A DNA stretch of 49,814 nucleotides from Devosia sp. Lineage in GTDB: Bacteria > Pseudomonadota > Alphaproteobacteria > Rhizobiales > Devosiaceae. Below, one piece after another: positions 7,927 to 16,370 of the stretch. Made by a program: the position numbers and the translations under genes. How positions within the stretch are numbered: position 1 is the stretch's first letter; every line of letters starts with the position of its first letter. The notes under the pieces were generated by a model. The model had not been told where the DNA came from, searched no databases, and saw only the letters and a program-made list of their open reading frames with translations. Location: contig NZ_JAUYGL010000109.1 of the NCBI RefSeq assembly GCF_030689745.1, positions 1 through 49,814 of the forward strand. Reading direction: 5' to 3'.

Positions 7927-8862
7927 TTGGCCAAGAAACGCAACAAGACAATCATCAGCTGTGCCGTGACGGGCGCGATCCATACCCCGACGATGTCTGA
8001 GGCGCTGCCCTATCGCAGCGAGGACATTGCCCGCCAGGCGATCGACGCGGCGGAGGCTGGGGCGTCCATTCTGCATCTGCATGCCCGCCACCCGGAGACA
8101 GGAGCGGTGTCGCTCGATCCTGCCCACTTCCAGCAGTTCCTGCCGATCATCAAGCAGGCGACCAATGCGGTGGTCAATATCTCCACCGGCGGCAGCCTGA
8201 AGACCACCATCCAGGACCGCATCCTGCCAGCGCAGACCTTTTCCCCTGAGATGTGCTCGCTCAACATGGGCTCTATGAACTTCTCGTTCCATCCGCTAGT
8301 CGGCAAATATGACGACTGGAAGTTTGACTGGGAGAAGGACTATGTCGCTAACTCCGACACCTACATCTTCCGCAACACCTTCCGGGACATTCAAACGGTG
8401 TCCGAGACCCTGGCACCCCACAACATCAAGTTCGAGCACGAGTGCTATGACGTCGGCCACTTGTACAATCTGAAATTCTGCATGGACGTCGGCCTGTTCA
8501 AAGCGCCAATCTTTATCCAGTTCGTGCTGGGTATTCTCGGTGGTATCGGCCCCGATCTCGACAATCTGGTGTTCATGAAACGTACTGCAGACCGCCTGTT
8601 CGGCGACGACTACCAGTGGTCCGTGCTTGGGGCAGGCGGCGCACAGATGCCGCTGGCGACCAGCGCGGCCCAGATGGGCGGCAATGTGCGCGTTGGGCTG
8701 GAGGATAGTCTGTTCATCCGGCGCGGGCAGCTGGCACAATCCAATGCCGAACAGGTGGCCAAAATCCGTCGCATCGTTGAAGAACTCGGCGCCGAAGTCG
8801 CTACCCCCGGTGAAGCGCGCGAAATGCTTGATCTCAAAGGAGCTGATCGCACGCAATTCTAG
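7927..8862 (+). CDS. Beta-keto acid cleavage enzyme (BKACE, DUF849 family)
   Basis: The 311-residue BKACE family protein (formerly DUF849; founder Kce, 3-keto-5-aminohexanoate cleavage enzyme) catalyses beta-keto acid + acetyl-CoA to acetoacetate + acyl-CoA. Visible landmarks are SCAVTGAIHTP (11-21), the metal-binding HLHARHP motif, a central G-A-G-G-A-Q and R-V-G-L-E-D-S near 255, which carries the C-terminal metal ligand. The position of the Kce amine-binding glutamate is isoleucine (I18), so an amino substrate is less likely. The start is TTG with AAGGA 8 nt upstream. It closes the enzyme set of the operon, after a 3-hydroxy acid dehydrogenase that could make its substrate. Confidence 0.88.
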   Translation: MAKKRNKTIISCAVTGAIHTPTMSEALPYRSEDIARQAIDAAEAGASILHLHARHPETGAVSLDPAHFQQFLPIIKQATNAVVNISTGGSLKTTIQDRILPAQTFSPEMCSLNMGSMNFSFHPLVGKYDDWKFDWEKDYVANSDTYIFRNTFRDIQTVSETLAPHNIKFEHECYDVGHLYNLKFCMDVGLFKAPIFIQFVLGILGGIGPDLDNLVFMKRTADRLFGDDYQWSVLGAGGAQMPLATSAAQMGGNVRVGLEDSLFIRRGQLAQSNAEQVAKIRRIVEELGAEVATPGEAREMLDLKGADRTQF

Positions 8863-8942
8863 CGTCCGCGTAAGTGATGCGTTGTCGTCAGGCCATACTG
8901 GGCTATAAGGCGGCGTTACGCGAGCAAGGGAGCTGTTCGATC

Positions 8943-9707
8943 GTGCCAAAGCCTGAAGAAAACGGGTCCGGCGTGCAGGTGATTGCACGGGCCGCCGCCA
9001 TTTTACGCAGTCTCAAGAATGAGTCTGATGGTCTCAGTCTTGGCCAGATCGCCGAGCGAGTCGGGTTGCCGCGCTCAACCGTACAACGCATCGTGGGGGC
9101 ACTGCATGCCGAAAGCTTGGTTATTGCGGCAGCCCCGGGCCGGGGCATCCGACTTGGGCCTGAACTGGCCGCCCTGGCGGATTCCGCACGGTTTGATATC
9201 GGTGAAATTCTGCGGCCCTATCTGGTAGAACTGGCGCGGACGACTGGCGAAACCGTGGACCTGGCCGTTCTACGCGGCAAGCGGCTGATCTTCCTGGATC
9301 AGATCCCCGGCATTCATCGCCTGCGCACAGTGTCTGCGGTCGGGGAGTCCTTTCCCCTGTTCGGTACCGCCAATGGCAAGGCTTGCCTAGCCACTATGAG
9401 TGAGGAAAAACTACTCAAATTGCTGGAGAGCGAGCAGCCCAACCATGCCTCCGACCCTAGCTTTGTTGAGCGGTTCATGGCCGAGATACTGCAGATACGA
9501 AAGAGCCATGTCGCCTTCGACCGCGACGAGCACAATCTGGGTATCTCCGCCGTCGGCGTAGCCTTCTCAGACCTGCAGGGCGAAGTCTATGCCATCTCCA
9601 TCCCTACACCGAGCGCGCGCTTTGCCCTCCATCATGAGGCACTTTCCAAGGCGCTGCTTCAGACATTGGTCACAATAGAAAAGCTTGAGGTCATTGCTCA
9701 CCCCTGA
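8943..9707 (+). CDS. IclR-family transcriptional regulator
   Basis: The protein has an N-terminal winged helix (G-V-Q-V-I-A-R-A-A-A-I-L-R-S-L, then the recognition helix around G-L-P-R-S-T-V-Q-R-I-V) and a C-terminal IclR effector domain ending in L-H-H-E-A-L-S-K-A-L. I chose the GTG at 8943 (GGGAG 10 nt upstream) because the reading frame before it, back to GTG 8874, does not look like IclR sequence. Initiation at 8874 or 8877 is possible. It is co-directional with the catabolic operon and precedes the TRAP operon. The matching palindromes at 235 and 9827 are its probable operators. Ligand unknown. Confidence 0.85.
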   Translation: MPKPEENGSGVQVIARAAAILRSLKNESDGLSLGQIAERVGLPRSTVQRIVGALHAESLVIAAAPGRGIRLGPELAALADSARFDIGEILRPYLVELARTTGETVDLAVLRGKRLIFLDQIPGIHRLRTVSAVGESFPLFGTANGKACLATMSEEKLLKLLESEQPNHASDPSFVERFMAEILQIRKSHVAFDRDEHNLGISAVGVAFSDLQGEVYAISIPTPSARFALHHEALSKALLQTLVTIEKLEVIAHP

Positions 9708-9801
9708 CGGCTCACCGCAGAGGCGGCAGCTGAGCGCTGTCTCTGCTTTGTGCGCTTGATGGGTTTGGGACTCGGTAATCGCGTTCAAGCGCGTTGGTGA
9801 A

Positions 9802-9842
9802 TTGACATCGAAAAACGACTGCCATACGGTACACATGTATCG
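9802..9842 (+). promoter_or_regulatory. TRAP operon promoter with IclR-type operator
   Basis: A consensus -35 (TTGACA, 9802-9807) is followed after 17 nt by a weak -10 (TACGGT, 9825-9830) that overlaps the near-palindrome CGGTACACATGTATCG (9827-9842). The site matches the one at 235-250 in 14 of 16 positions, and the similarity extends into the flank (AAGCGG here, ATGCGG there). Overlap of -10 and operator suggests repression relieved by an inducer. Confidence 0.65.
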
Positions 9843-9907
9843 CGAAGCGGGCGAACTGAAGTTGAGGAGCTTCAGTCGCGAGCCCGCCGATGCCTCAGGA
9901 GGAATCT

Positions 9908-10909
9908 ATGCTTCAACGAACTTTCGCTAGTCTAGCCATTGGGCTTGCGCTGGGCGCCGCATCCATCACCCCTTCGCTTGCCGAATCGCTGAGGGTCTCC
10001 AGCTACCTGCCGCCGAACCATACCTTTCAGAAAATGCTTGAGCAGTGGTCAGAAGAGTTGGACCAGGCGACCAATGGCGAAGTAAACCTCGAGATATTCC
10101 CCGCTGGTCAGCTTGGCCCTGCACCCCGCCAGTTTGAGCTGGTGCAGCAAGGTGCGGTGGATATTGCCATCGTGCTGCACGGTGCCACGCCCGGGCGGTT
10201 TCCCATGTCTGAACTCGCCGGGCTGCCCCTGTCCTATCCAAGCGCCGGCCAGACCAGCGCCATAACCTCGCGTCGGCTGACTGAACTGGCGCCTGAGTAC
10301 CTCGCGGAAGAACACGCAGGCACCAAAATTCTCTGGATGGGCGTGACGCCCGCTCTCAAGATACACACCAAATTGCTCGATCCGAGTGATATCGCCAGCC
10401 TCTCAGGTAGCCGCATGCGCTATGCTGGCACTGTCTGGCAGCAGATTTTTGAGGCATTGGGCGCTTCGCCGTTGCCAGTGCAGCCAGGCGAAACAGCGGA
10501 TGCGCTGTCCAAAGGCATCATCGATGGCGCGAGCTTCCCCTTTGAGGCGACCAAGTCGTTCGATCTGGCGCCGGTGATCGACTATTCCATGGAGCCAGGT
10601 CTGGCATCGGCGACCTTCGCAGTCGTACTCAACCAGCAAGTCTATGACAATTTCAGCCCCGAGCTGCAGGCTCTGATTGACCAGACGACGGGGCCGGATC
10701 GCGCGCAGGCCTTCGGCGAGATGTGGGACGCTGGCGAAGCCGAAGGTCGACAGTACATGCTTGATGGCGGGGTCGACATTGTTACCCTATCGGATGCCCA
10801 GTTCGCTCAAGTTGAAGAGAAGGTTTCACCCATCGTGACCAGCGCTGTTGCAGCGGTGGATGCGAGCGGCAAGCCGGGCAAGGCCTTCATCGAGGCCTAC
10901 ACCAAATAG
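9908..10909 (+). CDS. TRAP transporter substrate-binding protein (DctP family)
   Basis: This 333-residue extracytoplasmic binding protein has a Sec signal peptide (M-L-Q-R-T-F-A-S-L-A-I-G-L-A-L-G, cleavage near S-L-A-E). The DctP core follows, with S-Y-L-P-P-N-H-T-F early and the conserved F-P-A-G-Q-L-G region around residue 63. The ATG at 9908 is chosen because AGGAGG lies 5 nt upstream. It captures a carboxylate ligand in the periplasm for the DctQ/DctM pair downstream. The neighbouring decarboxylase-like gene hints at an aromatic or unsaturated acid. Confidence 0.9.
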   Translation: MLQRTFASLAIGLALGAASITPSLAESLRVSSYLPPNHTFQKMLEQWSEELDQATNGEVNLEIFPAGQLGPAPRQFELVQQGAVDIAIVLHGATPGRFPMSELAGLPLSYPSAGQTSAITSRRLTELAPEYLAEEHAGTKILWMGVTPALKIHTKLLDPSDIASLSGSRMRYAGTVWQQIFEALGASPLPVQPGETADALSKGIIDGASFPFEATKSFDLAPVIDYSMEPGLASATFAVVLNQQVYDNFSPELQALIDQTTGPDRAQAFGEMWDAGEAEGRQYMLDGGVDIVTLSDAQFAQVEEKVSPIVTSAVAAVDASGKPGKAFIEAYTK

Positions 10910-10916
10910 GGACAGG

Positions 10917-10944
10917 CCTGGCCGCTGGCATGCCGGCGGCCGGG
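10917..10944 (+). terminator. Intercistronic hairpin after dctP-like gene
   Basis: A 9-bp GC-rich stem (CCTGGCCGC / GCGGCCGGG, one T-G wobble) with a 10-nt loop begins 8 nt after the binding-protein stop. No T-run follows. It is placed like the hairpins after other binding-protein genes in this window and is probably a transcript stabiliser or attenuator. Confidence 0.65.
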
Positions 10945-10987
10945 CATTGCCCGCCAGACCCCCTCCCGCTTCAGGAACGCCCTCTTC

Positions 10988-11512
10988 ATGTCATCCAGGT
11001 ACCGATTGGGTCGCCTTCTAGACGTCCTGTTCGCCATCGAACTCGCCATCGCCATGCTCGCCCTGTTTGCCATGATGCTGGTGGTGGTCGCGGACGTGTT
11101 CATGCGGTACGTATTCAACGCCCCAATCCGCGGTTCATACGACATGGTGGGGATACTGCTCGTCATCATGGTGAGCTTCGGGTTTGCACGGGTTATCGCC
11201 GACCGTGCTGAAATCGTGATCGATCTGGTCGACAGCTTCGTGCCCGCCAGTGTGGCACGCGGCCTTTCAGTGATCGCGGGTATTGGCGGTGGGGTGGTGC
11301 TCGGCTTCATTTTCTGGGCGATGATTGGTCCTGCCAAAAGCGCTTATGCCTACGGCGATCGGTCGCTTGAACTCAATTTGCCCGTCTGGACGATCTGGGT
11401 AATGGCATTGCTCGGTCTGTCGGGTGCCATGCTGGCCTCGCTGCGCGTAATGTTCGTGCCCTGGGACCCCGGCTCGTCTCCGGTTCATGGCGATGGGAGT
11501 GGTTTTGAATGA
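10988..11512 (+). CDS. TRAP transporter small permease (DctQ family)
   Basis: This 174-residue membrane protein has four predicted transmembrane helices (about residues 15-37, 50-68, 90-112 and 133-153) and the D-V-F-M-R-Y-V-F-N motif typical of DctQ after helix one. Its stop overlaps the large permease start by 4 nt (ATGA). It joins the binding protein and the DctM subunit in a sodium-coupled uptake system. Confidence 0.9.
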   Translation: MSSRYRLGRLLDVLFAIELAIAMLALFAMMLVVVADVFMRYVFNAPIRGSYDMVGILLVIMVSFGFARVIADRAEIVIDLVDSFVPASVARGLSVIAGIGGGVVLGFIFWAMIGPAKSAYAYGDRSLELNLPVWTIWVMALLGLSGAMLASLRVMFVPWDPGSSPVHGDGSGFE

Positions 11513-12810
11513 GTACGCCCATTCTCGGTCTGGTCATGATCCTGATCATGTTCGGCATGCTGGCGTTGCGCCAACCTGTGTGGCTGGCCTTGGCTGCGTG
11601 CGGGATTACTGGCAATGTCGTGATGTCCAACATCAATGTTGCAGCCTTCGTGGCAGGTACCGGCACCTTTGATACTGCGTCGAGCTACGGTCTGTCGGTC
11701 ATCCCCTTATTTGTGCTGATGGGTGAGGTCGCAACAAGCTCGCGTCTATCCAGTGAACTTTTTAAATCGGCGCGCGTGGTGTTGTCCGGCGTGCGTGGAG
11801 GCCTGTCAGTAGCAACTATAGCGGCGTCAGGCGCCTTCGGTGCTATTTGCGGATCTTCCGTAGCGACTGCAGCTACTATGACGCGGATTGCGCTGCCTGA
11901 AATGCGCGAGGCCGGCTATGAAGACGGATTCTCTGCCGCGTCGGTGGCGGCTGGCGGGACTCTGGGAATTCTCATTCCGCCTTCTATTATCTTGGTCATC
12001 TATGGATCGATCGCCGAACAGTCGGTGCCGCGCCTGTTCGCAGCGTCGATGATCCCGGGTATAGTCTTGTTGCTTCTCTATGCGGTCACGGCCCTGGTGA
12101 TTGCTGCGCGCACACCAGGCAAGGTGCCCATTGACAGCGCGGCAAGCTTTATCGAACGCCTGTCAGCCTTACGCGGGCCGTGGCAGTTCATCGTGCTGTT
12201 TACCGTCACCATTGGTGGTATTTATGCGGGCGTGTTCAGTCCCAACGAGGCGGCAGCAATCGGCGCCTTTGGTGCCATTGTACTGGGCTTCCTGTCGCGC
12301 CGGCTGACCCTGTTGGGACTATTCGAGGCGGTGCGCGCCTCGGTGATCACGTCATGTGTGCTGTTCATGATCATTATCGGGGCAACCATCTTTGCCCAGT
12401 TCATTGTCCAGACCCGACTCCCGGATCTGCTGCTGAACGCTGCGACCGCCGCGGGCATGGCCCCTTGGGCAGTAATGCTGACCATCATTCTAGTCTATTT
12501 GGTGATGGGATGTTTCCTTGAAGGCATAGGGATGGTGTTGATCACGGTTCCGGTCTTTCTGCCCATCGTCATTGGCTATGGCTACGACCCGGTCTGGTTT
12601 GGGGTTGTTGTCGTGGTGGTCGTTGAACTGGGGCTGATCACTCCGCCCGTCGGAATGAACCTCTTCATCATCCAGGCACAGGCGCGCGATGTCGCCATTG
12701 GTCAGCTATACCGCGGCATCATACCTTTTCTGGTGGCCCCTGTACTGCTGCTGGTCCTGCTGTTTGCCATGCCGCAACTGGTGTTGTGGTTGCCAGATCT
12801 GCTGTATTGA
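11509..12810 (+). CDS. TRAP transporter large permease (DctM family)
   Basis: This 433-residue multi-spanning protein (about 11-12 helices) has DctM landmarks: the S-G-A-F-G-A-I-C-G-S-S-V-A-T-A-A-T-M turn near 110-128, G-G-T-L-G-I-L-I-P-P-S near 148-158, and the mirrored P-N-E-A-A-A-I-G-A near 245. It catalyses the ion-coupled transport step. The length and both re-entrant motifs are intact. Confidence 0.92.
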   Translation: MSTPILGLVMILIMFGMLALRQPVWLALAACGITGNVVMSNINVAAFVAGTGTFDTASSYGLSVIPLFVLMGEVATSSRLSSELFKSARVVLSGVRGGLSVATIAASGAFGAICGSSVATAATMTRIALPEMREAGYEDGFSAASVAAGGTLGILIPPSIILVIYGSIAEQSVPRLFAASMIPGIVLLLLYAVTALVIAARTPGKVPIDSAASFIERLSALRGPWQFIVLFTVTIGGIYAGVFSPNEAAAIGAFGAIVLGFLSRRLTLLGLFEAVRASVITSCVLFMIIIGATIFAQFIVQTRLPDLLLNAATAAGMAPWAVMLTIILVYLVMGCFLEGIGMVLITVPVFLPIVIGYGYDPVWFGVVVVVVVELGLITPPVGMNLFIIQAQARDVAIGQLYRGIIPFLVAPVLLLVLLFAMPQLVLWLPDLLY

Positions 12811-12876
12811 TCGGGCGCCAGCGCCTATCAAACTTTCCCCAATCGCCAATAGGGAGTGCGCACTGCGCCTAGGCTC

Positions 12877-13836
12877 ATGACACCAAAAATCGCCCTCGAA
12901 GAACATTTCATGGCTCCAGGCTTTGAAGTTTACTTCAATACAACCGCCATCAACATCAGCGCTGAGCTCTTTGGCAATGCGCTCAGTTCCTTGCGCGATT
13001 TCGGTGACCGACGTCTAGAAAACATGGATCGAATCGGAGTTGAAAAGGCCGTTCTTTCGCTGTCGGGTCCGGGGGTTCAGGCCGAGCGTAGTACGGCAGT
13101 AGCCATTCGAATGGCACGTCAGTGCAATGACTTTCTGGCCCAGCACATTACCCGGCGACCCCACCGTTACTCCGGTTTTGCCCATCTGGCGATGCAGGAT
13201 CCCGCGGCGGCGGCCAACGAGCTTGAGCGCTGCGTGGGTGAACTGGGCATGGTTGGCGCCATGATCAATGGTCAAACCAATGGTGCCTATCTCGATGATG
13301 ATCGTTTTTCGGTCTTCTGGGAGCGGGCCGCCGATCTGGGGGCGCCAATCTATATCCACCCCAGCAATCCCGCCGATGTCCCCTATATGTATCACGGCCA
13401 CCCCGAAATGTTCGGACCGGTATGGTCCTGGACGGTCGAAACGGGCAATCATGCCCTGCGTATTCTGTTCGGAGGCGTATTCGACCGTTACCCGGGAGCG
13501 CGGCTGATCCTAGGCCATATGGGGGAGACCTTACCTTACCAGCTCTGGCGCTTTGATAGTCGCTGGGAAATCTCCAACCGGGGCGAGCGGCGGCTGGCGC
13601 GCAAGCCATCGGAGTACTTCCGGGACAACATCTATGCCACGACCGCCGGGGTATGCTCAGATGCACCGCTGCGATGCGCCATTGATGCAATGGGCGTTCA
13701 GCAGATCCTGTTCGCAGTGGACTATCCATTTGAGCGAGCCGAGGATGCAGGGGCCTGGATAGAGGTGGCGCCACTCACTGATACCGAGCGGCTTGCCATT
13801 TGCAGCGATAATGCCCGTAAGCTGCTGAAACTCTGA
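12877..13836 (+). CDS. Amidohydrolase-family (de)carboxylase, gamma-resorcylate decarboxylase-like
   Basis: The 319-residue amidohydrolase_2 (ACMSD/gamma-resorcylate decarboxylase) family protein starts KIALEEHF, placing E8 and H10 at the metal-ligand positions of gamma-resorcylate decarboxylase. Further ligands or acid-base residues are H161 (YIHPSNP), H214 (GHMGETLPY) and D282 (VDYPFE). Known relatives reversibly decarboxylate dihydroxybenzoates without redox cofactors. It sits 66 nt after the TRAP permease gene in the same direction, so it may process the imported acid. Start taken at ATG 12877; a GTG at 12856 would add seven residues. Hydrolase rather than decarboxylase function is possible. 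Confidence 0.8.
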   Translation: MTPKIALEEHFMAPGFEVYFNTTAINISAELFGNALSSLRDFGDRRLENMDRIGVEKAVLSLSGPGVQAERSTAVAIRMARQCNDFLAQHITRRPHRYSGFAHLAMQDPAAAANELERCVGELGMVGAMINGQTNGAYLDDDRFSVFWERAADLGAPIYIHPSNPADVPYMYHGHPEMFGPVWSWTVETGNHALRILFGGVFDRYPGARLILGHMGETLPYQLWRFDSRWEISNRGERRLARKPSEYFRDNIYATTAGVCSDAPLRCAIDAMGVQQILFAVDYPFERAEDAGAWIEVAPLTDTERLAICSDNARKLLKL

Positions 13837-14116
13837 TTGCTTGAAACAGAAGGGGAAATGCTGATTGGCACAATATCTGATCCTCGGAGGTCGGAAGCTG
13901 TTATTAAGAACTGGCGCTTCTCTATTCGGCGTGTTTTGGTCAAGCGCATTCTGGCTTGCTAATCCGCATTCGCGGGGTTTGGGTCTTTCGCGGGTTCATG
14001 CTTCTCTTCGGGATCGCCATCTTGGCCCTCTCAGGATGGGACCAGTGGGAATGAGGCGGCCCAATCTGACGCGTGCTGATCGCAGGAATGCGAACGGCAC
14101 AAGAGCCTAAGCGAAC
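13837..14116. other. Gene-free flank between TRAP operon and IS110 relic
   Basis: About 280 bp. I could not recognise any protein in the short open frames. The stretch probably contains the outer part of the IS110-family element next to it. No terminator hairpin with a T-run was found after the decarboxylase-like gene. Confidence 0.4.
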
Positions 14117-15042
14117 TTACCTATCCATCGTCCCGCGAAGGACGCCTCTCCACCGGCTGGCGGAACTCTTGGCCTCTCTGACGGGCCTAGGCGATGGGGA
14201 GCATTGGGCGGTCATCGGCGTATACTGCCTGGTCCAGCGGAACTCGCTCCATATCCGATGCATGATCACCGACAATCTGCGCGCCAGCGCGACGACGGCC
14301 TTCTGTGGGCCGCGCCGCTTGGCTACGTTCATGGCCCAGGTTTTCAGCCAGGACCATTTCTGCACCCGCGTCAGCATAACGTGGTCGGCTTGGTAGAGCA
14401 GTGATCGCATCATCGCGTCATCGCGGACCACTATAAGCAGTTGGCGATGCAGCGCCGTGAAGGCTCGCGGAGCTTTTGCCGGGCGGCCAGCAGAGGCTCG
14501 ATGATAGCGGCGAGGTACGCTAAACCATCGACGAGATCCTGGATGCGGGCATCAAAACTAATAGTCCCGATGATGCCTACCCTTAGTGCGAAATTGCGCA
14601 GTAGCCCGCGGATGTCGTTCTCGATCGCAATGGCCTTTTCCTGCAGCAGCTTGCGGGCCGTCAGCAGCATCTGGCGCTTCTGACTGGTCAGCGTCTTGGC
14701 GTGCACCGGCCGGAACAGATTGTCCCGCATCATCTGTGCGATGCCGCGTGCATCATTGCGATCGGTCTTGCTCACCTGCGCCTTGAGGAACGCTTTGGCA
14801 TGACGCGTCTCGATGCAGATCACCGGCAATCCGGCTTCCGCCAGCCCGCTGAACAACCATTGCTACAACGGGCTGGCTTCAAGGCCAATCCGTTCCAACG
14901 ACCAGGCTGGATCCTGCAATACCTCCACCAGATCTTCGGGATGGCTCGGGACCTTCAGCTCCCGACGGACCTTACCCAGCTCATCCAAAATACATACCAA
15001 CGTCTCTTTCACCGAGACATCCAATCCGGCATGTTACTTCAT
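14117..15042 (-). pseudogene. IS110-family transposase, decayed
   Basis: The translated relic is clearly IS110 (DEDD transposase). It starts M-K-stop-H-A-G-L-D-V-S-V-K-E-T after a good ribosome site, has K-T-D-R-N-D-A-R-G-I-A-Q in the RuvC-like part and ends L-A-R-R-L-S-V-I-M-H-R-I-W-S-E-F-R-W. Four lesions are visible. TAA replaces codon 3 (15036-15034) and TAG replaces codon 60 (14865-14863). One base is lost near 14460-14470, shifting the frame in the K-L-R-E-A-F region. About 60 codons are missing at 14407-14424, where R-D-D-A is joined directly to M-M-R-S-L-L across a GCGATGA repeat. The element cannot make transposase. Confidence 0.85.
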
Positions 15043-15389
15043 GCTGGGCTTCCTTTCCTGATGCATGTGGCAGTTCAGAATAGACTACGTTCTCATCAGC
15101 CCGAAGCGCAGCACCTCGGCCACAATCCGCAATATGGGCTCAAGCCGAATACCTCATCTGACGCATATTTACTGAAGCCGTCTCCTCGTTTGCGCCGACC
15201 AATCGTGCCTGTAGCAGATCGAGTTGGGGCGCCCGTATGCTTGCGGCGAGGTGATCTAGTCATGGTCGCTCCTGTTCGCGGCCATACTGCCGCCGTCAGG
15301 CACAAAATCCACTTATCCTGCTGCGCCGCTTGTTCGGATATCAATGCGGACGGGTTAGCTTTGCGCTTGGGGGCCGCTTCGACCCGTGA
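15043..15389. other. Non-coding flank upstream of the IS110 relic
   Basis: About 345 bp between the IS110 relic and the LivM-like gene. No convincing gene was found on either strand. In IS110 elements of the classical group the non-coding segment upstream of the transposase encodes the bridge RNA, so part of this stretch may be its remnant. I could not verify a fold or the element end. No terminator was seen for the operon that ends at 15390. Confidence 0.35.
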
Positions 15390-16370
15390 TCAGAGTGGCT
15401 TCTTCAGCCACTTGGCAATCACCCCGACAATGCCCTCGCGGAAGAGCATGACGCTGGCGACAAAGATCACGCCCTGGATGACCGTCACCCATGCGCCAAA
15501 ACCGGCCAGGTAGCTTTCCATGGTGACAATGACCGCGGCACCGACCAAGGGACCGAACACCGTGCCCATGCCGCCCAGAAGGGTCATCAGCACCACTTCG
15601 CCCGACATGGACCAGTACACGTCGGTGAGGGAGGAGAGCTGGAACACGATGGCCTTGGTGGCCCCCGCCAGGCCAGCCAGCGAGGCGGACATGACGAACA
15701 CTGCCAGCTTGTAGCGCTCGACCTTGTAGCCCAGCGAAATGGAGCGGGGTTCATTGTCGCGAATGGCTTTAAGTACCTGCCCGAAGGGTGAGTGGATGAT
15801 GCGGTAGATGCCCAGGATACCGCCAAAGACGATGGCCAGCACGACGAAATACAGGGTGAAATCAGAGCTCAGATCAATCAGCCCGAACAGCCGACCGCGT
15901 GGAACTGCCTGGATGCCGTCTTCGCCGCCGGTAAAGGGTGCCTGGACGGCAAGAAAATAGACCATTTGGGCAAAGGCCAGCGTCACCATGGCAAAGTAGA
16001 TGCCCTGGCGCTTGATGGCCAAGGCGCCAATGGCCAACCCCAGCAACGCTGCGGTGAAGACGCCGAGCAGAATGGCAATCTCTGGATTGAGGCCCCAGAC
16101 CTTGGCCGCATGGGCCGCCACATAGCTGGCTGAGCCGAAAAACGCCGCGTGACCGAACGAGAGCAGCCCACCAAAACCCAGCAACAAGTTGAGCGCACTG
16201 GCGAACAGCGCAAAGCACAGAACCTTCATCACGAAGACGGGGTAAAGCACAAAGGGGGCGATCAGCAGCAGTACCAGCAAGCCGGCAAAGATCGCGATGT
16301 GGTGGCGTGGTGTGCCCACATGCCGTGCCGCTACAGGCGCAATGATCTCGGTTTCCGATGGCGTAGTCAT
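15390..16370 (-). CDS. HAAT ABC transporter permease (LivM-like), 3-hydroxybutyrate cluster
   Basis: The permease of about 326 residues is of the LivM type, with L-L-L-G-F-G-G-L-L-S-F-G-H-A-A-F-F near 65, K-R-Q-G-I-Y-F-A-M-V-T-L-A and the A-I-R-D-N-E-P-R-S-I-S-L-G coupling loop. It is the last gene of the transcript that starts with the 3-hydroxybutyrate dehydrogenase. The ATG at 16370 overlaps the stop of the LivH-like gene (TGATG); an in-frame GTG directly before it (16373) is an alternative start. Confidence 0.9.
   Translation of the reverse strand: MTTPSETEIIAPVAARHVGTPRHHIAIFAGLLVLLLIAPFVLYPVFVMKVLCFALFASALNLLLGFGGLLSFGHAAFFGSASYVAAHAAKVWGLNPEIAILLGVFTAALLGLAIGALAIKRQGIYFAMVTLAFAQMVYFLAVQAPFTGGEDGIQAVPRGRLFGLIDLSSDFTLYFVVLAIVFGGILGIYRIIHSPFGQVLKAIRDNEPRSISLGYKVERYKLAVFVMSASLAGLAGATKAIVFQLSSLTDVYWSMSGEVVLMTLLGGMGTVFGPLVGAAVIVTMESYLAGFGAWVTVIQGVIFVASVMLFREGIVGVIAKWLKKPL

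Noticed and set aside
15096-15344. 82-codon minus-strand frame upstream of the IS110 relic
   Set aside because: No family similarity, no ribosome site, and it lies in the expected non-coding side of an IS110 element.
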